NCBI GenBank assembly: GCA_021792015.1 | Contig: JAJYVM010000067.1 | Span: 1-12,474, forward strand | Direction: 5' to 3' | Source of the DNA: Bacillota bacterium | GTDB lineage: Bacteria > Bacillota > Sulfobacillia > RBS10-35 > JAJYVM01 | Length of the DNA: 12,474 nucleotides | Part shown: positions 5,854 through 12,474 of the stretch, piece by piece | How the letters are laid out: every line of letters begins with the position of its first letter | Numbering within the stretch: position 1 is the stretch's first letter | Position numbers and translations under genes: made by a program | The notes under the pieces: model-generated | Database searches by the model: none | What the model saw: the letters and a program-made list of their open reading frames with translations, nothing else | Told to the model about the DNA's origin: nothing

Positions 5854-6946
5854 ATCCCCCCTGCCGGAGCTGGACACGCCGGCCTGGCTCTGCGACCTGG
5901 ACGTGGTCGAGAGCAACCTCCGGCGCATGCAGGCGCGTGCGAACACCGCGGGCGTGCGCCTGCGGCCGCACGCCAAGACCCACAAGAGCGTCCGCTTCGC
6001 GCGGCGCCAGGTCGAGCTGGGGGCGGCCGGCATCACCGTCGCCAAGCTGGGCGAGGCCGAGGTCATGGCCGCCGCGGGCATCGACGACATCCTGCTGGCC
6101 TACCCGGTGGTCGGGCCGCTGAAGCTGGCCCGCCTGCGCGAGCTGCTGGTGCGCGTGCCGCGCTTCACCTGCGCCGTCGACAGCCTGGAGGTCGCCTCCG
6201 GCATCTCGGCCCTCGGGGTGGCGCTCGGCCGGCGCGTGCCCGTCTACCTGGAGGTCGACAGCACGGACTCCCGCCGGCTCGGCTTCGCCCCGGGCCAGAT
6301 CGCCGCCGGGATGGCCGCGCGGATCCGCGAGCTGCCGGGCGTGGCCCTGACCGGTCTCATGGCCCACGCGGGCGCGGCGTACGGGGCCGCCGACCAGGCC
6401 CAGATCCGCGAGCTGGCCGTGCGCGAGGCGGCGGGGCTGGCGGAGACGGCGCAGATCGCCGGCGGGTCGCTGCAGCGCTCCGTCGGCTCGACGCCAACGG
6501 CGACCTACATGGACCTCGCGGCGCGGGCCGGCGCCACCGAGGCCCGCCCCGGCACATACATCTTCAACGACCGCACGGAGATGCGGCTTGGGGCCTGCGG
6601 GCTGGACGACGTGGCGGTGAGCATCCTGGCCACCGTGGTCAGCCGCCCGGCCCCGGACCGCGCCGTCATCGATGCCGGCAGCAAGACGCTGACGTCGGAT
6701 ACCTTCCTTGCCGGCACGGGCTTCGGCGAGGTGCGCGGCGAGCCGGCGCTCCGCCTCGTCCGCCTCTCGGAGGAGCACGGGGTCATGGAGGTACCGGCGG
6801 ACTGCGACCTGGCGGTCGGCGACCGGGTCGAGATCATCCCGAACCACGTCTGCCCCTGCATCAACCTCACCGACGAACTGGTCGGCCTGCGCGACGGGCG
6901 CCCGGAGGCGCGCATCCCCGTCGATGGCCGCGGGCGCGTGCGCTGA
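5804..6946 (+). CDS. DSD1/D-threonine aldolase-type PLP enzyme
   Basis: A fold-type III (alanine-racemase-like) PLP enzyme, 380 residues from ATG 5804. Relatives include D-serine dehydratase, D-threo-3-hydroxyaspartate dehydratase, D-threonine aldolase and beta-hydroxyaspartate aldolase (BhcC). Seen: LDTPAWLCDLD (23-33), the PLP-lysine motif R54-P-H-A-K58-T-H-K, and a C-terminal H348-V-C350-P-C352 segment. H-x-C is the metal-ligand pair recalled for the D-serine dehydratase group. The start is uncertain: ATG 5804 overlaps ridA by 50 bases and adds about 18 atypical basic residues, TTG 5816 also overlaps, and only a CTG (5861) follows the ridA stop. The stop TGA shares one base with the next ATG. 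Coupling to RidA favours a dehydratase (enamine-releasing) activity; aldol cleavage to glycine is the main alternative. Confidence 0.88.
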   Translation: MASRLKSRRSPTSDRARSPLPELDTPAWLCDLDVVESNLRRMQARANTAGVRLRPHAKTHKSVRFARRQVELGAAGITVAKLGEAEVMAAAGIDDILLAYPVVGPLKLARLRELLVRVPRFTCAVDSLEVASGISALGVALGRRVPVYLEVDSTDSRRLGFAPGQIAAGMAARIRELPGVALTGLMAHAGAAYGAADQAQIRELAVREAAGLAETAQIAGGSLQRSVGSTPTATYMDLAARAGATEARPGTYIFNDRTEMRLGACGLDDVAVSILATVVSRPAPDRAVIDAGSKTLTSDTFLAGTGFGEVRGEPALRLVRLSEEHGVMEVPADCDLAVGDRVEIIPNHVCPCINLTDELVGLRDGRPEARIPVDGRGRVR

Positions 6947-7410
6947 TGTCCGCGCGGCGGGCGCCGGAGGTCCAGCTCGAGTCCCTGGAGCCGGGGGACG
7001 AGGAGTTCCACCGCACCATGTGGCGGTACTGGCGGGAGCTGGGCGTCGACCCCAACCCCCTCTGGGCCTCGCGCTATCTCAGCCGCATCGACGACGAGCA
7101 GGGGATCGACCGCTTCACGTTCTGGGCCAGCACGGGGTCCGAGCGCTGCGGGTTCGCCATGGTGCGGCTGCAGCCGGACTGGCTCCTGCCTGAGCGCACC
7201 GTCGGCTATATCGCCGAGTTCTACGTCTTCCCCAGCCACCGGCGGCGGGGCGTCGGCCGGGTGATGGCCGAGCGGATGATCGCCTTCGCCCGGAGCCGCG
7301 GCGCCGAGGACGTCGAGCTGGATGTGCTGCCCACCAACCGCCGCGGCATGCAGTTCTGGCAGGCATTGGGCTTCACCCTGTCCCATCACCACATGCGCTA
7401 CGCCCGGTGA
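6946..7410 (+). CDS. GNAT-family N-acetyltransferase
   Basis: A 154-residue acetyl-CoA-dependent N-acetyltransferase; the acceptor is unknown. Seen: the core strand GYIAEFYVFPSHR followed by the acetyl-CoA pyrophosphate loop R99-R-R-G-V-G104, and the C-terminal motif RGMQFWQALGF (133-143) typical of the family. The N-terminal half, with MWRYWRELG around 25-33, fits the substrate-specific region. ATG 6946 overlaps the stop of the PLP gene by one base (TGATG) and the gene ends in GTGA, shared with the glycerate kinase start, so it is translated as part of the operon. No signal peptide. It could modify an amino acid from the same pathway or act in detoxification; nothing in the sequence decides this. 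Confidence 0.88.
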   Translation: MSARRAPEVQLESLEPGDEEFHRTMWRYWRELGVDPNPLWASRYLSRIDDEQGIDRFTFWASTGSERCGFAMVRLQPDWLLPERTVGYIAEFYVFPSHRRRGVGRVMAERMIAFARSRGAEDVELDVLPTNRRGMQFWQALGFTLSHHHMRYAR

Positions 7411-8513
7411 ACGTGCTGGTCGCGCCCAACGCCCTTCGTGGGGCCCTCAGTGCGCCCGAGGCCGCCAGGGCCATTCAGCGCGGGCTCCTCAGTACACCGC
7501 GGCCGCCGGAGCGAATCGACCTCTGCCCGGTCGCGGACGGCGGCGACGGAACGGCTGAGTGCCTCGTGGCGGCGACAGGTGGAACCTGGCGCTGCCTCCG
7601 GGTCCGGGGTCCCCTGGGCGACCCCGTGGAAGCCCGCTACGGCGTCCTCGGCGACACGGCGGTCATCGAAATGGCGGAGGCCAGCGGCCTCCGCCATGTC
7701 CGGCGCAAGGACCCGCTGCATGCGAGTACCTTCGGCACGGGCGAGCTGGTCCGCGATGCCATCGCCGCCGGCTTTCGCCGCATCATCGTCGGCCTCGGGG
7801 GCAGCGCCACCAACGACGGGGGCCGCGGCTTCGCGGAGGCCCTCGGGTGGCGGTTTCTGGACGGTTCGGGCCGGCCCTTGGCGGATGGCGTCCTCGCCCT
7901 CGAGCATCTGGCGCATGTGGAATCCGGACCGAGGCTGGACGCCGCCATCGTCGGCGCCTGCGATGTGGATAACCCCCTCACGGGCGCCATGGGCGCCTCC
8001 GCCGTCTTCGGCCCCCAGAAAGGAGCCGACGCGGCGGCTGTGGAAAGCCTTGATGCCGCGCTGGCACGGCTTGCGGCTGCAGTGTCGCCGCAGCTGGCGA
8101 GCCTGCCCGGTGCCGGTGCCGCGGGTGGCCTTGGCTTCGGGCTGATGGCGTTCGCGGGCGCGCGCCTCGAACCGGGTGCGGAACTGTGCCTGCGCGCGGT
8201 TGGCTTTGCGGAGCGGGCGCGCGCCTGCGACCTGGTCTTCACGGCTGAGGGCCGAGTGGATGCCCAGACGGCGCGGGGCAAAGCGCCGATCGCGGTGGCC
8301 CGCCATGCCGGCGCTGTGCCGGTTGTGCTGCTGGCCGGCGCGGCGCCGCCGGAGGCCGAGCTCGGGCGCCTTTACGCAGCCGGCATCACCGCGGCGCTGC
8401 CGATCGCGCCCGGGCCCCTGACATTGCGGGCTTCCATCGCCCAGACGGGCGAACTGCTCGCGGATGCTGCGGCGAGGGCATGGCGGCTGTTCGCCGCCGG
8501 GAGGAAGGCATGA
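7407..8513 (+). CDS. garK: Glycerate 2-kinase (GarK/GlxK family)
   Basis: Phosphorylates D-glycerate with ATP to 2-phosphoglycerate, the entry of glyoxylate- or glycerate-derived carbon into lower glycolysis. At 368 residues it is close to the usual 370-380. Seen in order: PNALRGALSAPEAA (7-20), PVADGGDGT (41-49), FGTGELVRDAI (109-119), GGSATNDGG (131-139), CDVDNPLTG (185-193), FGPQKG (201-206), GAGAAGGLGFGL (235-246) and EGRVDAQT (281-288), all hallmarks of the family. GTG 7407 overlaps the GNAT stop as GTGA with no separate ribosome-binding site, so it should be translationally coupled. The stop overlaps lutA as ATGA. Its place ahead of lactate/glycolate oxidation genes suggests a glycolate-glyoxylate-glycerate route, although glyoxylate carboligase and tartronate semialdehyde reductase are not in the window. 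Confidence 0.95.
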   Translation: MNVLVAPNALRGALSAPEAARAIQRGLLSTPRPPERIDLCPVADGGDGTAECLVAATGGTWRCLRVRGPLGDPVEARYGVLGDTAVIEMAEASGLRHVRRKDPLHASTFGTGELVRDAIAAGFRRIIVGLGGSATNDGGRGFAEALGWRFLDGSGRPLADGVLALEHLAHVESGPRLDAAIVGACDVDNPLTGAMGASAVFGPQKGADAAAVESLDAALARLAAAVSPQLASLPGAGAAGGLGFGLMAFAGARLEPGAELCLRAVGFAERARACDLVFTAEGRVDAQTARGKAPIAVARHAGAVPVVLLAGAAPPEAELGRLYAAGITAALPIAPGPLTLRASIAQTGELLADAAARAWRLFAAGRKA

Positions 8514-9223
8514 GAGCTGCGTCGCTGTTCGTGACCTGCCTGGTGGACCTGCTGCGGCCGGAGATCGGCGAGGCCACCGTCCGCGTGCTGGAGCGGCAGG
8601 GCGTGCACGTGGACTTTCCGGAGGAGCAGACCTGCTGCGGCCAGGCCCATTTCAACGCGGGCTACCGCGCGGAGGCGAAGGCCCTGGCGGAGCACTTCCA
8701 CAACGTGTTTGAGGGCGCAGAAGCCATTGTCGCACCTTCCGGATCCTGTGTCGCCATGGTGAAGAGGCATTATCCCGAGCTGCTGGGGGAAAGGGCGGCC
8801 AGTCTGGCCGCCCGCTGCTGGGAGCTGACCGGCTATCTGCGCCATGTGGTCGGGGTGGAGGACGTCGGCGCGCGGCTGGAGGGCTCGGCCGCCTACCACG
8901 GCTCATGCCACCTGCAGCGGGAGCTGGGCACCGGCGCCGACCCGCGCGCGATGCTGGCGCACGTCCGGGGGCTGACGGTCACCGAACCCGCCGACGCCGA
9001 CCAATGCTGCGGTTTCGGCGGGACGTTCTCGATGACGATGGCCGATGTCAGCACGGCCATGGCGGATGCCAAGCTGGAGCGCGTCAAGGCCACCGGCGCC
9101 GGCATCCTGGTCGGCGCCGACGCCGCCTGCCTGCTCCATCTGGAGGGCCGCCTCCGCCGCCAGGGCTGCGCGACCTGCGTCATGCACATCGCCCAGGTGC
9201 TGGACCATGCCGATCGCCCATGA
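8510..9223 (+). CDS. lutA: LutA-type iron-sulfur oxidoreductase subunit (two CCG domains)
   Basis: A 237-residue protein matching LutA/YkgE, a component of the LutABC complex that oxidises L-lactate to pyruvate. Seen: two cysteine-rich CCG repeats. The first has C10, C42-C43-G and C80. The second has C133 in HGSC, C166-C167-G in QCCGFGG and C207 in GADAAC. These repeats bind a [4Fe-4S] or noncubane cluster in the heterodisulfide-reductase-like family. ATG 8510 is preferred over ATG 8480: it makes the ATGA overlap with the kinase gene, has GGAGG at 8500-8504, and gives the family's usual short N-terminus. No membrane segment. The end overlaps lutB by 17 bases. Confidence 0.94.
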   Translation: MRAASLFVTCLVDLLRPEIGEATVRVLERQGVHVDFPEEQTCCGQAHFNAGYRAEAKALAEHFHNVFEGAEAIVAPSGSCVAMVKRHYPELLGERAASLAARCWELTGYLRHVVGVEDVGARLEGSAAYHGSCHLQRELGTGADPRAMLAHVRGLTVTEPADADQCCGFGGTFSMTMADVSTAMADAKLERVKATGAGILVGADAACLLHLEGRLRRQGCATCVMHIAQVLDHADRP

Positions 9224-10604
9224 GCCGGCCGCCCCGTGGGCGGAGCGCGTCACCATCGCCCTCTCCGACATCCGCCTGCGCGAGAACATCGCCCGCTCGA
9301 CGACGCGCTTCGCCGCCCAGCGCCTGACCGCCCTGGGTGAGCTGCCGGATCCGGCGGCGCTGCGGGCCCGCGGCCGCGCCATCCGCGCCGATGCCATCGC
9401 CCGCCTGCCCGAGCTCCATGCGGAGCTGCGCCAGCGGATCGAGTCGCGGGGCGGGCACGTTCACCTGGCGGCCGACCCCGCGGCCGTCACGGGCAAGGTC
9501 ATCGAGATTGCGCGCGCGCATGGCGCGCGCCGCATTGTGAAATCGAAGTCCATGGTCTCCGAGGAGGTCGCGCTCAACCCCGCCCTGGCGGAGGCCGGGA
9601 TCGAGTCCCTGGAGACCGACCTCGGCGAGTACCTGATCCAGCTGGCGGGCGAGATGCCGGCGCACATCATCGCCCCGGCGCTGCACAAGTCGCGGGCCGA
9701 GTCGGCGGAACTGCTGGGCGCACCGGCGGACACCCCCGCCGAGGCGCTCACGGCCCTGGCGCGGGAGCGCCTGCGTGAGCGGTTCCTGCAGGCCGACATC
9801 GGCATCACCGGCGGCAACTTCCTCGTGGCGGACACCGGTGGCGTCGTGATCGTCACCAACGAGGGCAACGACCGCATGTGCACGTCGCTGCCGCGCGTGC
9901 ACATCGCCATCGTGGGCGTGGAGAAGATCATCGCCCACGCGGCCGACCTCCCGGACATGCTGAAGCTGCTCACCCGCAGCGCCACAGGCCAGCGCATCTC
10001 CGTCTACGTGTCGCTGATCGACGGCCCGCGTGGGCCGGGGGAGACGGACGGGCCCGAGGAGTTCCACCTGATCCTGCTGGACAACGGCCGCCTGCGCCTG
10101 CGCGGCACGCCGCACGAGGAGGCCCTGTACTGCATCCGCTGCGGGGCCTGCCTCAACGTGTGCCCCGTCTACCGTCAGATCGGCGGCCACGCCTACGGCA
10201 GCGTCTACCCGGGGCCCATCGGCGCGGTGATCTCGCCGCTTCTGGACCCGGCGGGGGCGTATGCCATGCTGCCCAAGGCCAGCAGCCTATGCGGGGCCTG
10301 CTGGGAGGCTTGTCCCGTCGGCATTCACCTGCATGACCAGCTGGTGGCCCTGCGCCAGGAGGGCGTGCGAAGCGCGCCCTGGCCCCAGCGCCTCCTGTTT
10401 GCGGGGTGGGCCACCGCGTGGGGGAGCGCCACGACGTACACGGCCTTCCTCCGCGTGGGCCGCGTCGCGCAGCGGCTTCTGCCGCGTCACGGCGAGTGGC
10501 TGCGAGCCGCCCCCGCAATCCTTGGCGGCTGGACCTCCACCCGCGACCTGCCGCCGATCGCCGCCAGGACCTTCCGCGAGCGGTGGGCGGAGCGGCGGCC
10601 ATGA
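9207..10604 (+). CDS. lutB: LutB-type iron-sulfur/LUD protein
   Basis: A 465-residue protein with the LutB/YkgF architecture. An N-terminal LUD domain spans about 50-300, with GITGGNFLVADTGGVVIVTNEGN-like residues near 199-221. A ferredoxin-type module follows with C309-x2-C312-x2-C315-x3-C319-P and a second C362-x2-C365-x3-C369-P group for two [4Fe-4S] clusters. A C-terminal extension (about 390-465) matches the family. It is the electron-transfer core of lactate oxidation with LutA and LutC. The frame is open upstream to 9045, but that stretch lies over lutA in another frame. ATG 9207 has AGGTG at 9195-9199 and gives the normal length near 470. It overlaps lutA by 17 bases, and its TGA is shared with the lutC ATG. 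Confidence 0.95.
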   Translation: MPIAHEPAAPWAERVTIALSDIRLRENIARSTTRFAAQRLTALGELPDPAALRARGRAIRADAIARLPELHAELRQRIESRGGHVHLAADPAAVTGKVIEIARAHGARRIVKSKSMVSEEVALNPALAEAGIESLETDLGEYLIQLAGEMPAHIIAPALHKSRAESAELLGAPADTPAEALTALARERLRERFLQADIGITGGNFLVADTGGVVIVTNEGNDRMCTSLPRVHIAIVGVEKIIAHAADLPDMLKLLTRSATGQRISVYVSLIDGPRGPGETDGPEEFHLILLDNGRLRLRGTPHEEALYCIRCGACLNVCPVYRQIGGHAYGSVYPGPIGAVISPLLDPAGAYAMLPKASSLCGACWEACPVGIHLHDQLVALRQEGVRSAPWPQRLLFAGWATAWGSATTYTAFLRVGRVAQRLLPRHGEWLRAAPAILGGWTSTRDLPPIAARTFRERWAERRP

Positions 10605-11062
10605 TCGAGCAGTTCCTGCAGGCGTGGGCGGCCGTCGGGGGCGTGGGGCACCAGGCCGGCGATGCCTCGGCGGCCGTGCGTGAGCTCCTGGCGGCGGAGG
10701 GCGCCCACACCTTCGTGCGGTACGGCACATCCATCTGCGATGGCCTGGACCTCAGCGGCTATGAGCCGGCCGCGGCCAAGGACGCCAACGTGGGCATCGC
10801 GGACGTCACGGCCGCCGCGGCCGATACCGGCACCGTGGTGCTGGTCCCGGCGCCGGACCGTCCCCGCGTGGTGACCCTGCTGCCGCCGGTCTGCATTTTC
10901 ATCGTGCCGGCGGCCGTGATCCGCCCTGACTTGGCCGGAGCCATCAGAGGGCGGGGCCGCTGGAACCTCGTCACGGGTCCCAGCCGCTCGGCCGACATCG
11001 AGGGCGAGCTGGTCCTCGGCGTGCACGGCCCGGGCCGGGTCCACGCCGTGCTCGTGCCGTGA
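10601..11062 (+). CDS. lutC: LutC-type LUD-domain protein, short
   Basis: A 153-residue LUD-domain protein, third subunit of the lactate utilisation system by position and motifs: GIADVTAAAADTG (65-77), TGPSRSADIE (125-134) and GVHGPG (140-145) near the C-terminus. Bacillus LutC is about 240 residues, so the N-terminal part is much reduced while the conserved C-terminal core is complete. ATG 10601 overlaps the lutB stop as ATGA with GGAG (10589-10592) at 8 bases. The frame is open back to 10406, but that region is lutB coding in another frame, so a longer protein is unlikely. The stop overlaps glcE as GTGA. Confidence 0.88.
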   Translation: MIEQFLQAWAAVGGVGHQAGDASAAVRELLAAEGAHTFVRYGTSICDGLDLSGYEPAAAKDANVGIADVTAAAADTGTVVLVPAPDRPRVVTLLPPVCIFIVPAAVIRPDLAGAIRGRGRWNLVTGPSRSADIEGELVLGVHGPGRVHAVLVP

Positions 11063-12162
11063 GCGGCTACGCGGTCAAGGGACCGGCCCCGGTCCGCGGG
11101 ACGGCGCCCGCCACGGAGGCGGAGGTCGTCGCCCTGCTGCGCGCGGGCGGGCCGATCCTCGTGCGCGGGGGTGGGACCCAGGACGCTTTGGGCGCGCCCC
11201 TGCGGGCCGCGCCCGTCCTCTGCGACACCACTGGTCTCCGCGCGGCGGCAATGGCCCACACGCCCGAGGACCTCACCGTCACGGCGCCGGCCGGGCTGCG
11301 CTGGGCCGAGCTGCAGGCGGCTCTCGGCCGGCACGGCCAGTGGGTGCCCTGCGACCCACCGGCGGCGGAGGGCGCCACGGTCGGCGGGGTCGTGGCCGGC
11401 AACGCCTTCGGGCCCTGGCGCCAGTCGCAGGGGAGCATGCGCGATCTGGTCATCGGCCTGCGGGCCGTGGCCGGCACCGGCACCGCCTTCTTCGCCGGCG
11501 CGCGCGTGGCCAAGAACGTGGCCGGGTTCGATCTCTGCAAGCTCCTCGTCGGCTCGTGCGGCACGCTGGCCGTGCTGGTCGAATGCAGCTTCAAGGTCCG
11601 CCCCCTGCCGGCGGCGCGGCGCACCTTCGCCACCCGCGGCGACCCGGCGGCGGCCCTGGCCGGTCCCGTGCCGCCGGCCGCCCTGGCGGCCTGGACCGAC
11701 GGCCGCATCCTGGTGGCCTACGACGGCTCGGAGCGGGCGGTCGCGGCCGCGGGCGCCAGGTTGCGGGAGATGTATGCTGGAGTGGACGAGCAGCCGGCCG
11801 CAGCCTGGGACGAGGTGCGCGCGCACATGCGCGCCGGCCCCCTGGTGGTGCGGGCCTCCGTGCCGGCGGGGGAAGCCGCGGCCGTGGCGCGCCAGTTGGA
11901 GATGCTGGGCTACGCCGTGCTGGCCTGCCCGGGCTTCGGCATGCTGTGGGGCCGCCACGCCGACCCCAGCGAGCGGGTCTGGCAGCGGGCGGCCGCCATC
12001 GCGCGCGGGGCCGGGGGCCGTGCCCTCTGCGCCGTCGCCCCCGACGGCCTGGCCGACCCCTGGGACAGCGACCCGACCCTGCTGCCGCTGCACCGGGCCC
12101 TGAAGGCGCGCTTCGACCCCGAGGGCGTCTTCGCCCCGGGCCGCTTCGTGGGAGGGATCTAG
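11059..12162 (+). CDS. glcE: Glycolate oxidase FAD-binding subunit GlcE
   Basis: A 367-residue FAD-binding-4 (VAO/PCMH) protein; E. coli GlcE has about 350. With GlcD and GlcF it oxidises glycolate to glyoxylate and passes electrons to the respiratory chain. Seen: RGGGTQ (36-41), GATVGGVVAGN (105-115), GSMRD (125-129), and the GlcE signature VAKNVAGFDLCKLLVGS (150-166). The C-terminus FDPEGVFAPGRF (352-363) is the family's closing motif. GTG 11059 overlaps the lutC stop as GTGA without its own ribosome-binding site. The short length and KNVAG-type signature fit GlcE better than the catalytic GlcD or a D-lactate dehydrogenase (about 450-500 residues). Confidence 0.92.
   Translation: MSGYAVKGPAPVRGTAPATEAEVVALLRAGGPILVRGGGTQDALGAPLRAAPVLCDTTGLRAAAMAHTPEDLTVTAPAGLRWAELQAALGRHGQWVPCDPPAAEGATVGGVVAGNAFGPWRQSQGSMRDLVIGLRAVAGTGTAFFAGARVAKNVAGFDLCKLLVGSCGTLAVLVECSFKVRPLPAARRTFATRGDPAAALAGPVPPAALAAWTDGRILVAYDGSERAVAAAGARLREMYAGVDEQPAAAWDEVRAHMRAGPLVVRASVPAGEAAAVARQLEMLGYAVLACPGFGMLWGRHADPSERVWQRAAAIARGAGGRALCAVAPDGLADPWDSDPTLLPLHRALKARFDPEGVFAPGRFVGGI
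12150..12156 (+). promoter_or_regulatory. Shine-Dalgarno site for glcF
   Basis: GGGAGGG inside the end of glcE, 9 bases before GTG 12166. It identifies that GTG as the glcF start; the two genes are 3 bases apart. Confidence 0.6.
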
Positions 12163-12165
12163 CCG

Positions 12166-12474
12166 GTGGCCGAGCCCGCGCCGCGGCCCCTGCCGGCGCC
12201 GCTGCCGCTGCCGCCCGCCGCCTGGCAGGCGCTGGACAGCTGTGTGCACTGCGGCTTCTGCCTGCCGGCGTGCCCCACCTACCGCGAGCTGGGATCGGAG
12301 GCAGACTCACCGCGCGGCCGGATCTTCCTGATGCGGGCCGCCGCCGAGGGGCGGGTCGACGCCGACGACCCCGCCCTCCGCACCCACCTCGACCTCTGCC
12401 TGGACTGCCGCGCCTGCGAGACCGCCTGCCCGTCGGGCGTGGCCTACGGAACGATCATCGAAGGCGCGCGCGCA
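12166..12474 (+). CDS. glcF: Glycolate oxidase iron-sulfur subunit GlcF, 3' partial
   Basis: The first 103 residues of GlcF (about 400 in full), cut by the window end. It transfers electrons from the GlcD/GlcE flavoproteins. Seen: a ferredoxin-type pair of [4Fe-4S] motifs, C26-x2-C29-x2-C32-x3-C36-P followed by TYRELGSEADSPRGRI, and C78-x2-C81-x2-C84-x3-C88-PSGV. Both phrases are strongly typical of GlcF. The first 17 residues are a proline-rich leader, longer than usual, with no signal peptide. GTG 12166 is supported by the GGGAGGG site. The missing part should carry two CCG domains. Confidence 0.93.
   Translation, partial: MAEPAPRPLPAPLPLPPAAWQALDSCVHCGFCLPACPTYRELGSEADSPRGRIFLMRAAAEGRVDADDPALRTHLDLCLDCRACETACPSGVAYGTIIEGARA

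Noticed and set aside
5347..6090. Long - strand frame whose last residues are MKKEITVNYCWE
   Set aside because: Only the final 12 codons are real, as the start of the selenoprotein. The rest is antisense to ridA and the PLP gene with a composition typical of shadow frames.
9045..9206. N-terminal extension of lutB to 9045
   Set aside because: It would overlap lutA by about 180 bases with Ala/Arg/Pro-rich shadow sequence. ATG 9207 has a ribosome-binding site and gives the family length.
9510..9530. GC-alternating inverted repeat around an ATG inside lutB
   Set aside because: It encodes the ordinary residues IARAHGARR with preferred GC-rich codons. Its position in the middle of a domain suggests no regulatory role.
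10759..12249. A 496-codon - strand frame opposite lutC and glcE
   Set aside because: It is antisense to glcE, which carries clear FAD-binding motifs. The composition is that of a shadow frame and no family is recognisable.

Overview
High-GC bacterial DNA (about 70% G+C by eye), very densely packed: many genes join by ATGA or GTGA overlaps and no gap exceeds about 85 bases. The genes point to an aerobic or facultative heterotroph that oxidises small 2-hydroxyacids and amino-acid-like compounds. The lineage cannot be fixed from the sequence. A high-GC Bacillota-like or uncultivated thermophile-type genome is only a guess.

Region 1 (2-4074, + strand): the 3' part of an aldehyde dehydrogenase, a signal-less class-A-beta-lactamase-fold serine hydrolase, a creatininase-family metal amidohydrolase, and NADP-type isocitrate dehydrogenase (icd). 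They are closely spaced and probably co-transcribed.

Region 2 (4061-5411, - strand): a two-gene operon reading toward icd. The first gene looks interrupted but is best read as an 80-residue SelW-like (Rdx family) selenoprotein. An in-frame TGA sits exactly at the U of the CxxU redox motif, and a SECIS-like hairpin follows it. This gene is invisible to ordinary gene callers. The second gene is nagA, whose natural N-terminus falls on an ATA codon inside an ATAA overlap with the selenoprotein stop. A divergent control region of 84 bases (5386-5469) separates this operon from region 3.

Region 3 (5470-12474, + strand): nine head-to-tail genes, ridA, a DSD1/D-threonine-aldolase-type PLP enzyme, a GNAT acetyltransferase, glycerate 2-kinase, lutA, lutB, lutC, glcE and the start of glcF. 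The LutABC iron-sulfur proteins belong to lactate oxidation, GlcE/GlcF to glycolate oxidase, and glycerate kinase takes glycerate to 2-phosphoglycerate. Together they suggest a locus feeding lactate, glycolate/glyoxylate and glycerate carbon into central metabolism, with the PLP enzyme and RidA handling a D-3-hydroxyamino acid and its reactive enamine/imine product. The GlcD flavoprotein is not in the window.

The most notable item is the unannotatable selenoprotein at 5143-5385 (-). Functional assignments rest on motifs read by eye; no database search was run.
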